Under the pieces are notes generated by a model. It was not told where the DNA came from. It searched no databases and worked only from the letters and a program-made list of their open reading frames with translations. DNA of 64,000 nucleotides from UBA961 sp014191195 (GTDB lineage: Bacteria > Bacteroidota > Ignavibacteria > Kapaibacteriales > UBA961): NCBI GenBank assembly GCA_964204605.1, contig OZ123195.1:682001-746000 (forward strand). Direction: 5' to 3'. Position 1 is the first letter of the stretch. Every line of letters starts with the position of its first letter. The translations under genes and the position numbers were made by a program. Below are positions 27,515-35,518 of the stretch, in pieces.

Positions 27515-29227
27515 ATGTTCATGAGATTGATCATTGCATTAATTGTATTCTCTTTTGCTTCCTTTCATGTTAAAGCACAAAGTACTGTCGAACGCTTTAA
27601 GCAAGCAATTATCGAAAAGGAATATGTTGAAGCACTTTCATTGACCTCTCAAGTAATTAATGAAAATCCGAATTCATTGGAATTATTAGGTTTAGCTGCA
27701 GATGTCTATGTAGAAATGGAATATCATGCAGAAGCTCTCAAAGTTTTACAAGCAGCCTTAGAAATAGAATCAAATAATGTGACATTTACCAGAAAGTATG
27801 CTTTAGCTTTAGCAAACACTTCAAAATTTACTGAAGCGGTAAATATTATGAATAAGCTATTTAAGAAAAAGGGGATGGATAAAAACACTGATAATTTAAT
27901 AGCTCTAGCAAATATTTATCTAAAAGCAGATTCACTTGCACAAGCCGAATATACATTGTTAAAAGCAAGAGAAAGTGATGATAAAAGAGCTGAAATATTC
28001 ACAGGATTAGGTGATTTGTATTATGCAAAAAAAGTATATGAATTAGCCAAAGATAATTATGAATCTGCAATCTTATTAAATAAAGAATTATTAGAACCCA
28101 GAATTAAATTAGCAAGCTCATATTATCGTTTAGGTAATATGGAAATGGATCAAACATTATCTCAAGAATATTTTCGACGTTCTTTAAATGAATGGAATTA
28201 TATTACTAAAGTAGACCCCAAAAATGCTACAGCTTTTTATGAACAAGGAAAAATATTTTTTCTTGCCTCCAAATATCTTGAAGCAGGTTCATCTTTTAAT
28301 AGATATGCTTTATTGAGACCAGAGGGTTGGCTTGGACGTTGGTATTGTGCCCAGGCATGGTATAAGTCTAAAAGATTTGATTCTGCTGTTGTACATCTTG
28401 AAGCTGTAAGAAATAAGATTGATACAATTACTGTTCAAGCAAATGAAATGTTAGCACATACCTACTTTGAAACAAAAAAATATAAAGAATCTAGTGATTT
28501 ATATGGAACTCTAACTAAGATTGACCAAGCTAATTATGAGCGTTATGGCTATGCTGCTTTTTTTGCAAAAGATACTAATACAGCAGTTAAGGCATTTTAT
28601 TCTGCAATAGAAGGTCCCGATAAAAAATGTAATACTATGTTTAGATTTGCTAATCTTTTGATGAGTATGAAGAAGTATGATGAAGCGATTAATGTTTTCT
28701 CGAAACGTATAAATATGTGTGAGGATACCAATAGCGTAAAATCTATTTACTATATAGGAAATTGTTTGTATTCATCTGCAAAACATGATTCTGCAATTAT
28801 CGTTTTTAAAGATTATCTAACAAAAGAAATTAATAGCATACCAGCAAGAATATCTATGTATAATTCTTTTAATGCTATGAAAAAAAGTGATGCAGGAAAA
28901 CAATATCTTACTGAAGCATATCAAATATATTCTAAATCAATACTTGAAAACCCCAATAATGCTTCTACAAAAAAAGAAGGAGAATCTGTGTTGGATGCTT
29001 TGTGCAGAATAAATTTAGAATCAAAAGAATTCGCTTCTGTTATTAAATATGCCAAAGAATGGTCTGATATAAATAAAAATAGTGCTACTCCATATGTCTA
29101 TTTAGGTTTTGCTTATCAAAGCCAAAATGACAGCCAAAATGCATGTAAAAACTATAATGAAGCATTAAAATTAGATCCATCTAATGTTGCTGCTAGTAAG
29201 AACAAGAAAGCATTATTATGTAAATAA
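27515..29227 (+). CDS. Secreted TPR-repeat protein
   Basis: 570 residues. Signal peptide ends near SFHVKAQ at about residue 22; starts at 27515 and 27521 are both possible. Nearly the whole mature chain is TPR-like helix pairs, such as AEALKVLQAALEIESNNVTF, AEYTLLKARESDDKRAEIF, AKDNYESAILLNKELLEPRI and a final ACKNYNEALKLDPSNVAA. It follows the TPR-TonB fusion by 22 bases and resembles it in the helical part, so duplication within the cluster is likely. It would serve as a periplasmic scaffold. birA begins one base after its stop. Confidence 0.85.
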   Translation: MFMRLIIALIVFSFASFHVKAQSTVERFKQAIIEKEYVEALSLTSQVINENPNSLELLGLAADVYVEMEYHAEALKVLQAALEIESNNVTFTRKYALALANTSKFTEAVNIMNKLFKKKGMDKNTDNLIALANIYLKADSLAQAEYTLLKARESDDKRAEIFTGLGDLYYAKKVYELAKDNYESAILLNKELLEPRIKLASSYYRLGNMEMDQTLSQEYFRRSLNEWNYITKVDPKNATAFYEQGKIFFLASKYLEAGSSFNRYALLRPEGWLGRWYCAQAWYKSKRFDSAVVHLEAVRNKIDTITVQANEMLAHTYFETKKYKESSDLYGTLTKIDQANYERYGYAAFFAKDTNTAVKAFYSAIEGPDKKCNTMFRFANLLMSMKKYDEAINVFSKRINMCEDTNSVKSIYYIGNCLYSSAKHDSAIIVFKDYLTKEINSIPARISMYNSFNAMKKSDAGKQYLTEAYQIYSKSILENPNNASTKKEGESVLDALCRINLESKEFASVIKYAKEWSDINKNSATPYVYLGFAYQSQNDSQNACKNYNEALKLDPSNVAASKNKKALLCK

Positions 29228-29228
29228 T

Positions 29229-29969
29229 ATGAGTCTTATACTCCATTATGATGCTATTTCAAGTACAAATACGATAGCAAGAGCATTAAAAAAATATTCT
29301 AATTCTGTTATTATATCTTCAAATTCACAAAAATCCGGATTTGGAAGAAATGGTAAATCATGGTTTGGAGATTCATATAAGAATATATACTTAAGTATTG
29401 CTCTTTCTTCAACAATGCTTAAAAATCATATTTCGCCCTTTTATTATCAAGCCTGCTCAGTATTAGCTGTTCAGGCTTCTTTGTTTTTATATCTTTCTCC
29501 TGATATGATCAGAATTAAATATCCTAATGATATTTATATCCGACAAAATATGTCCTGGAAAAAAATATCTGGTATTCTTATTCAAACGGAATATATAGGC
29601 TCACATCTTGAAAGTGTTATCATTGGTATAGGACTTAATGTCTTTCAACAAGAATTTGATGAGACAATTAAAGACAAAGCAATATCATTGTCCCAGATAT
29701 TAGATTACGATTATAATGTAGTTATTCAATCACTACAATCCACTATACTAAGTAATCTGTTTGGATATCTAGAATATGATGAACAATATATATATACTTT
29801 GTGGCATGATGCACTTAACATTATTGGAAAAGAGATTACTATTGTAAATACAGGTGAATCAGCAATTGTTGATAGTATAGGCAATAATGGAATTTTACAT
29901 GTAATTCAAGACAATAAGAATCTATCTATAGACAACGGTGATTCTATCTATTATGATTTGAATGAATAA
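29229..29969 (+). CDS. birA: Biotin-[acetyl-CoA-carboxylase] ligase, monofunctional
   Basis: 246 residues from the ATG at 29229. An in-frame upstream start at 29184 lies inside the TPR gene and adds non-homologous residues, so it was rejected. Attaches biotin to carboxylase carrier proteins through biotinyl-AMP. Motifs: STNT at about 12-15, the adenylate-loop GRNGKSW (39-45), KYPNDIY (97-103) and KISGILIQT (112-120). No N-terminal helix-turn-helix, so it is not a repressor. It shares a transcript with the TPR genes. The carboxyltransferase subunit at 62214-63878 belongs to an enzyme family that depends on it. Confidence 0.93.
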   Translation: MSLILHYDAISSTNTIARALKKYSNSVIISSNSQKSGFGRNGKSWFGDSYKNIYLSIALSSTMLKNHISPFYYQACSVLAVQASLFLYLSPDMIRIKYPNDIYIRQNMSWKKISGILIQTEYIGSHLESVIIGIGLNVFQQEFDETIKDKAISLSQILDYDYNVVIQSLQSTILSNLFGYLEYDEQYIYTLWHDALNIIGKEITIVNTGESAIVDSIGNNGILHVIQDNKNLSIDNGDSIYYDLNE

Positions 29970-29977
29970 ATAATAAA

Positions 29978-30008
29978 AGTTGTCAAAAATCTATAAAGAC
30001 AATTTTTT
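29978..30008 (+). terminator. Probable intrinsic terminator after birA
   Basis: AGTTGTC pairs with GACAATT (one G-T pair) across a 13-base loop and runs into a T tract at 30003-30008. The stem is short and AT-rich, so the call is moderate. It lies 9 bases past the birA stop. Confidence 0.5.
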
Positions 30009-30150
30009 CGACTGATAATCCTACACTAAGATCAGATTATGCTGAATAATAATCTTTACATCACTATTCCGTTATACCCTAATACTTTTACAATCCCCCT
30101 GAAAATCATCTTAAAAAATGAATTCTTCATGTAATGATTACTTTCTATGA

Positions 30151-30175
30151 ATATCCGACTAAATAAGTCTTATAT
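30151..30175. promoter_or_regulatory. IscR type-1-like operator before the rrf2-suf operon
   Basis: An inverted GACT-N5-AGTC core (30157-30160 and 30166-30169) with an AT-only spacer lies inside outer ATA and TAT ends exactly 25 bases apart, with CC before the first GACT. From memory, this matches about 20 of 25 positions of the Escherichia coli IscR type 1 site. It is 42 bases upstream of the start of an Rrf2/IscR-like gene and overlaps the promoter-like box at 30171-30178, as expected for autorepression. Confidence 0.65.
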
Positions 30176-30178
30176 TTG
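30171..30178 (+). promoter_or_regulatory. Possible Bacteroidota-type -7 box of the suf operon
   Basis: TATATTTG fits the TAnnTTTG box used by the main sigma factor of Bacteroidota. Transcription would start near 30185, leaving a leader of about 30 bases before the regulator gene. No good -33 TTTG is seen; TTTC at 30142-30145 is the nearest candidate and its spacing is too long. Confidence 0.35.
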
Positions 30179-30216
30179 TACAATTCTCTGAACCTTTATC
30201 AAAAAGGTGATGTTAT

Positions 30217-30681
30217 ATGTTACGATTAACAAAAAAGACTGAATATGCTTTATTAGCATTGCAGCACATTGCTTTAAGTAACGGAACTTTAGTGTCCGCA
30301 AAAGAAATTTCTGATTCACATGGAATATCATTTGAATTGCTTGCTAAAGTACTAGGCCTATTATCTAAATCTAAGATTATTCGATCTGTTCAAGGAGTAC
30401 AAGGTGGATATATTTTACAAGAAAAACCAGAATCAATAACTCTTGATAAAGTGATTCGTTCTATAGAAAGAAATTCTACAAATATTGTTGAATGTTCTCA
30501 TAATCACAATGAAAATATTGAAAGTGCTTGTGGATGCCAAACATTTAATCACTGTACAATAAGACATCCAATGTTGATTATTCAGCAAAAGATGGATGAA
30601 TTATTTATATCTATCACAATTAAAGATTTTTTATTGAATACACCTCAAGTTCGTACATATGAAGTTGAGTTACTGTTTTAA
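30217..30681 (+). CDS. Rrf2-family iron-sulfur regulator, IscR-like
   Basis: 154 residues. The N-terminal winged helix (1-75) has the Rrf2 signature: LRLTKKTEYALLALQHIA, then AKEISDSHGISFELLAKVL, then VQGGYILQEKPESITL. Four cysteines follow: C93, C105, C107 and C113, with H117 nearby, in the region where IscR binds its [2Fe-2S] cluster. The gap between the first and second Cys (11 residues) is longer than in IscR. It leads sufBCDS and has a type-1-like site before it, so it probably represses its own operon when cluster supply is adequate. Its stop is followed 24 bases later by sufB. An NsrR-like nitric-oxide sensor is the main alternative. Confidence 0.88.
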   Translation: MLRLTKKTEYALLALQHIALSNGTLVSAKEISDSHGISFELLAKVLGLLSKSKIIRSVQGVQGGYILQEKPESITLDKVIRSIERNSTNIVECSHNHNENIESACGCQTFNHCTIRHPMLIIQQKMDELFISITIKDFLLNTPQVRTYEVELLF

Positions 30682-30705
30682 GATTCTTCATGGAGAAAAT
30701 AATAT

Positions 30706-32151
30706 ATGGATAATGGAATGCAGGTAGTTGATGATATAGTAACTGGAGAATATAAATATGGATTTATTTCAGATATAGATCAAGAGATTGCGCCAATCGG
30801 ATTAAATGAAGAAATTGTTAGAATGATTTCTGCTAAAAAGAATGAACCATTATGGATGTTAGAATGGAGATTAAAAGCATATCATTATTGGCTATCATTA
30901 AAAGAACCACAATGGTCGAATGTAACATATCCAACTATAGATTTTAATGAGATAAGTTATTATGCAGAGCCAAAGAAAAAAGATGCACCAAAATCTTTAG
31001 ATGAGATAGATCCAGAACTAAGAAAGACATTTGAAAAACTAGGAATATCATTGGTTGAACAAGAAAGATTAAGTGGCATTGCAGTAGATGCAGTGTTAGA
31101 TAGTGTATCTGTTGCCACAACTTTTAGAGCAAAGTTATTATCTATTGGAGTAATATTTTGTTCTATGAGTGATGCAATTCAAGAATATCCTGATTTAGTA
31201 CGTAAATATCTTGGATCTGTAGTTCCAGTGGGAGATAACTACTATACAGCTTTAAATTCAGCAGTTTTTAGCGATGGATCATTCTGTTATATACCCAAAG
31301 GAACACGTTGTCCAATGGAGTTATCAACCTATTTTAGAATTAATGCTAAGAATACTGGGCAATTTGAAAGAACATTAATAGTAGCAGATGAAGGAAGTTA
31401 TGTAAGCTATTTAGAAGGTTGTACTGCGCCTATGAGAGATGAAAATCAATTACATGCAGCAGTTGTTGAAATAGTAGCAATGGAAAAAGCTGAAGTAAAA
31501 TATGCTACTGTCCAAAATTGGTATCCAGGTGATAAGGATGGCAAAGGTGGTATTTATAATTTTGTTACCAAAAGGGGATTATGTGCTGGATATAAATCAA
31601 AAATATCTTGGACACAGGTAGAAACTGGTTCAGCTATTACATGGAAATATCCATCTGTCATATTGAAAGGCGATGATTCAATCGGTGAATTTTATTCGGT
31701 AGCTGTCACAAATAACCATCAACAAGCAGATACAGGCACAAAGATGATTCATTTAGGTAAAAATACTAGAAGTAGAATCGTTTCAAAAGGAATCTCTGCT
31801 GGTGTATCACAAAATAGTTATAGAGGATTGGTTCAAGTTCATAAAAAAGCTCAGAATGCAAGAAATTATTCTCAATGTGATTCTTTATTGATAGGTGATA
31901 CTTGTGGTGCACATACATTCCCATATTTAGAAATACACAATTCATCTTCGGTTGTAGAACATGAAGCTACAACATCCAAAATTGGAGAGGATATATTATT
32001 TTATTGCAATCAAAGAGGAATATCTACAGAAGAAGCTGTAGGATTAATTGTGAATGGATATTGCAAAGAAGTTATGAATCAATTACCAATGGAATTTGCC
32101 GTAGAAGCACAAAGACTTCTTGCGGTAAGTTTAGAAGGTAGTGTTGGCTAA
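30706..32151 (+). CDS. sufB: Fe-S cluster assembly scaffold SufB
   Basis: 481 residues. Core of the SufBC2D scaffold on which clusters are built, in the cytoplasm. Typical SufB wording is visible: GISLVEQERLSGIAVDAVLD, FCYIPKGTRCPMELSTYFRI, YLEGCTAPMRDENQLHAAVV, NWYPGDKDGKGGIYNFVTKR, and the late SQCDSLLIGDTCGAHTFPY. The length matches the family. GGAG lies about 11 bases before the start. It is followed by sufC after 33 bases. Confidence 0.97.
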   Translation: MDNGMQVVDDIVTGEYKYGFISDIDQEIAPIGLNEEIVRMISAKKNEPLWMLEWRLKAYHYWLSLKEPQWSNVTYPTIDFNEISYYAEPKKKDAPKSLDEIDPELRKTFEKLGISLVEQERLSGIAVDAVLDSVSVATTFRAKLLSIGVIFCSMSDAIQEYPDLVRKYLGSVVPVGDNYYTALNSAVFSDGSFCYIPKGTRCPMELSTYFRINAKNTGQFERTLIVADEGSYVSYLEGCTAPMRDENQLHAAVVEIVAMEKAEVKYATVQNWYPGDKDGKGGIYNFVTKRGLCAGYKSKISWTQVETGSAITWKYPSVILKGDDSIGEFYSVAVTNNHQQADTGTKMIHLGKNTRSRIVSKGISAGVSQNSYRGLVQVHKKAQNARNYSQCDSLLIGDTCGAHTFPYLEIHNSSSVVEHEATTSKIGEDILFYCNQRGISTEEAVGLIVNGYCKEVMNQLPMEFAVEAQRLLAVSLEGSVG

Positions 32152-32184
32152 ATTAAATTATCAATTTTTATTAAATATATTATT

Positions 32185-32940
32185 ATGTTGAAAATAAACA
32201 ACTTACACGCATCAATCAATGATACTGAAATTCTTAAAGGAATTAATTTGCAGGTGAATGCAGGCGAAATACATGCTATAATGGGTCCAAATGGATCTGG
32301 CAAATCAACATTAGCATCTGTTTTAGCTGGAAAAGAAGATTATGAGATTACTCAAGGTTCTATTGAATTTTTAGGTAAGAATCTTGTAGATATGAAGCCC
32401 GAACATAGAGCAGCTGAAGGGTTATTCCTTGCTTTTCAATATCCAGTTGAAATACCTGGTGTATCAACAGCAAATTTTCTTAAAACTGCATTGAATGAGA
32501 TTAAAAAATATAGAGGCGAAGAAACACTTGATGCAATGGATTTTTTATCTTTTATGAAAGAAAGGGCAAAATTAGTTGATATCGATATTTCTTTTATTCA
32601 AAGATCTTTAAATGAAGGTTTTTCTGGTGGAGAAAAAAAGAGAAATGAGATATTCCAGTTGGCGATGTTAGAACCCAAATTATCAATATTAGATGAAACT
32701 GATTCAGGATTAGATATAGATGCTTTAAAGATTGTTTCTCATGGAGTGAATACATTAAAAACAAAAAATAATGCAACAATTCTTATAACACATTATCAAA
32801 GATTATTAGAATATATTATTCCTGACTATGTACATGTATTGTATAAAGGAAAAATTGTAAAATCAGGTGATAAAAACTTAGCACTTGAACTTGAATCTAG
32901 AGGTTATGATTGGATTAAAGAAGATTTATCATTAGCCTAA
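32185..32940 (+). CDS. sufC: Fe-S cluster assembly ATPase SufC
   Basis: 251 residues, ABC-type ATPase that drives conformational change of SufB-SufD. Walker A GPNGSGKS at 34-41; ABC signature within NEGFSGGEKKRNEI; the Walker B line is LSILDETDSGLDIDAL, which is specific to SufC; H-loop in ILITHYQRLL. No membrane segment, as expected. There is no visible Shine-Dalgarno sequence. It lies between sufB and sufD, spaced 33 and 35 bases. Confidence 0.97.
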   Translation: MLKINNLHASINDTEILKGINLQVNAGEIHAIMGPNGSGKSTLASVLAGKEDYEITQGSIEFLGKNLVDMKPEHRAAEGLFLAFQYPVEIPGVSTANFLKTALNEIKKYRGEETLDAMDFLSFMKERAKLVDIDISFIQRSLNEGFSGGEKKRNEIFQLAMLEPKLSILDETDSGLDIDALKIVSHGVNTLKTKNNATILITHYQRLLEYIIPDYVHVLYKGKIVKSGDKNLALELESRGYDWIKEDLSLA

Positions 32941-32975
32941 ATATTCCTTTTATTTATTGAACATATTATCATATC

Positions 32976-34232
32976 ATGAATACATACTTATTATCTGATT
33001 TATTAACATCTTCGCTTTTTAGTGCAGAAAATATTTCTGATAAACCATTAAGCACGATTAAACAAAGTGCCCAGAAATCTGCTATTAAAAAAGGAATACC
33101 AACCCCTTCAAAAGAAGATTGGAAATATATAAATTTATATAAACATATAAATACTTCATTTCAACTTGCTGAATTGCCATTAAATAATACCATGCAAGTT
33201 GATTCCAAAATTTCAACTATAGTATTCTTAGATGGACATTATTCATCAACTTTGTCAAAAAATGTAAGTAAAAATGTAGACATAGAAGTATTGGATGACA
33301 TATCAATACCAGAGTGCTTCAACACATTAGTAAATACAAAAGATAATCCATTTGTAGACATCAATACTTCTCTCTTTAATCATGGAATTCATGTGAATTG
33401 TAATCCAGGTGAAGATATATCAATTCAGATACATCATATCATTGGGAATTCAAATGATAGTCAGCCATTATTGTGTAATCCTAGATTGTTTATTAGTGTC
33501 CAAGAAAACACCAAAGTAGAATTACTAGAATCATATACCATACATGGTAAACATCATATTATCAATGAAATCATAGAGTTAGATGTTCATCCAAATAGTT
33601 CAATTGATTATACAGTTAATCAAACTTCATTAGAAGAAAATTATCTTTTCTATGGTCATTATTCTACCATAAAAACAAAGGCTATTTCAACAATTCATAT
33701 TGTTAATGCCGGAACAGCATTTACAAGAAATGAAATTAATGCATCTTTAGTAGAGCAGCATGCAGAAGCAAACATTTATGGTGCTATCTTAACCAAAAGA
33801 AATGAATTTATAGATAATCATACAGTTGTTAATCATATAGCTCCGCATTGTGAAAGTAATGAATTGTTTAAGCATATCTTACATGATGAATCAACAATTG
33901 TTTTTAATGGAAAGATATTTGTTTTTAAAGACGCTCAAAAAACGAATGCTTATCAATCCAACAAATCATTACTATTATCAGATAATGCTACATTAAATAC
34001 AAAACCTCAATTAGAAATATTTGCTGATGATGTTAAATGCAGTCATGGTGCTACTTCTGGTGCTTTAGATAGCGATCAACTTTTCTATTTAATTTCTCGT
34101 GGAATCCCAGAGAACATAGCTAAAACTTTATTGATGAAAGCTTTTATGAATGAAATTATTGATGATATACCCAATGAAGAGCTAAAAGAGAGTATTGATA
34201 TGCTTATTTCACATTATCTAACACGTTTATGA
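32976..34232 (+). CDS. sufD: Fe-S cluster assembly protein SufD
   Basis: 418 residues. Paralogue and partner of SufB in the scaffold. The N-terminal helical region has KKGIPTPSKEDWKYINLYKH, typical of SufD, followed by the beta-helix core with VVNHIAPHCESNELFKHILH, GKIFVFKDAQKTNAYQSN and the conserved end DDVKCSHGATSGALDSDQLFY. The last four bases overlap the sufS start (ATGA), so the two are translationally coupled. Confidence 0.96.
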   Translation: MNTYLLSDLLTSSLFSAENISDKPLSTIKQSAQKSAIKKGIPTPSKEDWKYINLYKHINTSFQLAELPLNNTMQVDSKISTIVFLDGHYSSTLSKNVSKNVDIEVLDDISIPECFNTLVNTKDNPFVDINTSLFNHGIHVNCNPGEDISIQIHHIIGNSNDSQPLLCNPRLFISVQENTKVELLESYTIHGKHHIINEIIELDVHPNSSIDYTVNQTSLEENYLFYGHYSTIKTKAISTIHIVNAGTAFTRNEINASLVEQHAEANIYGAILTKRNEFIDNHTVVNHIAPHCESNELFKHILHDESTIVFNGKIFVFKDAQKTNAYQSNKSLLLSDNATLNTKPQLEIFADDVKCSHGATSGALDSDQLFYLISRGIPENIAKTLLMKAFMNEIIDDIPNEELKESIDMLISHYLTRL

Positions 34233-35464
34233 TAGAAGACAAATATCTGCATCTGGTTAATCAATGGAGAGATCATTTTCCAATTCTGCATACTTCGGTA
34301 TATGATAAACCATTAATATTTCTAGATAATGCATCAACTACACAAAAACCACAAATTGTTATAGATACCCTTTCACAATTTTATCAGAATTATAATGCCA
34401 ATATCCATAGGGGAGTTTATTATTTAAGTCAAAAGTCTACAGACTTATTTGAGCAAACTAGAGAGATTGTTCGATCTTTTATAAATGCAAAAAAACAATC
34501 AGAAATTATATTTACAAAGGGAGCAACAGAAGCAATTAATCTTATTGCCTCTTCTTTTGGAGATGCATTTATACAAAAAGATGATGAAATAATTATTTCT
34601 CAAATGGAGCATCATGCCAATATATTACCATGGCAAATACTTTGTGAAAAGAAAGGATGTATCTTAAAAATTATCCCTATTGATAAAAACGGTGAATTAC
34701 TGATTGATTCATTACGTGAACTAATAAGTAATAAAACAAAAATTATATCGATTGTGTATGTGTCGAATGTAATTGGTACGGTAAATCCTATTTCAGAAAT
34801 AATAAGCTTAGCAAGACAACATAATATTGCTGTTGTATTAGATGCATGCCAAGCCATTCAACATATTCCTATCGATGTTCAAGCATTAGATTGTGACTTT
34901 ATGGTTTTTTCTGGACATAAAATATATGGGCCTTCTGGTACTGGTGTTCTTTATGGAAAAGAGGAACTTTTGAATCAAATGCCACCATATCAAGGTGGAG
35001 GCGATATGATACATAAAGTTTCATTTGAAAAATCTACATATGCTGGTTTGCCACATAAATTCGAAGCAGGAACACCAAATATAGAGGGAATTATAGGGCT
35101 AGGTACTGCAATTACTTTCTTTTCTTCTTTATCATTCGAAAGTATACATATATATGAAAACTTTCTTTATCTATATGCTTTAGAGTTATTGCAATCAATT
35201 CCAGAAATAACAATTATAGGTAATGCGAAACATCGTATGAGTGCTATATCTTTTATTGTTGATTCAATACATCCTCATGATATGGCATCATTACTAGATC
35301 GCGATGGCATTGCAGTTAGGGCTGGACATCATTGTGCACAACCATTAATGAAGTTCTTTAATGTGCCAGCTACTACCAGAGCATCATTTGCTTTCTATAA
35401 TACTAGAGAAGAAATTGATATTTTTATACATAGTGTAAAAAAAGCAATAAAATTATTTGCATAA
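34229..35464 (+). CDS. sufS: Cysteine desulfurase SufS
   Basis: 411 residues, PLP-dependent enzyme that takes sulfur from cysteine for cluster assembly. PLP lysine K231 in SGHKIYGPSGTGVLYG; catalytic cysteine C369 in RAGHHCAQPLMKF, the short-loop arrangement of group II desulfurases. Other marks are FLDNASTTQKP, RGVYYLSQKSTDLFE and QMEHHANILPW. Group II enzymes need a sulfur acceptor (SufE or SufU); neither lies in the window, so one should be elsewhere. Ends the suf operon. No terminator is clear in the 54 bases before the next gene. Confidence 0.96.
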   Translation: MIEDKYLHLVNQWRDHFPILHTSVYDKPLIFLDNASTTQKPQIVIDTLSQFYQNYNANIHRGVYYLSQKSTDLFEQTREIVRSFINAKKQSEIIFTKGATEAINLIASSFGDAFIQKDDEIIISQMEHHANILPWQILCEKKGCILKIIPIDKNGELLIDSLRELISNKTKIISIVYVSNVIGTVNPISEIISLARQHNIAVVLDACQAIQHIPIDVQALDCDFMVFSGHKIYGPSGTGVLYGKEELLNQMPPYQGGGDMIHKVSFEKSTYAGLPHKFEAGTPNIEGIIGLGTAITFFSSLSFESIHIYENFLYLYALELLQSIPEITIIGNAKHRMSAISFIVDSIHPHDMASLLDRDGIAVRAGHHCAQPLMKFFNVPATTRASFAFYNTREEIDIFIHSVKKAIKLFA

Positions 35465-35489
35465 GCTGTAAATCATTGAGTATTTATTA

Positions 35490-35497
35490 TAAATTTG
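35490..35497 (+). promoter_or_regulatory. Possible -7 promoter box before the VWA-OmpA gene
   Basis: TAAATTTG fits the TAnnTTTG box of Bacteroidota and would place the transcript start about 15 bases before the ATG at 35519. No matching -33 box is seen, so confidence is low. Confidence 0.3.
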
Positions 35498-35518
35498 TAA
35501 AAAAATACACATATTCAC

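Noticed and set aside
29184..29228. Upstream start of birA inside the TPR gene
   Set aside because: The added residues overlap another gene's coding end, and the ATG at 29229 starts the ligase domain.
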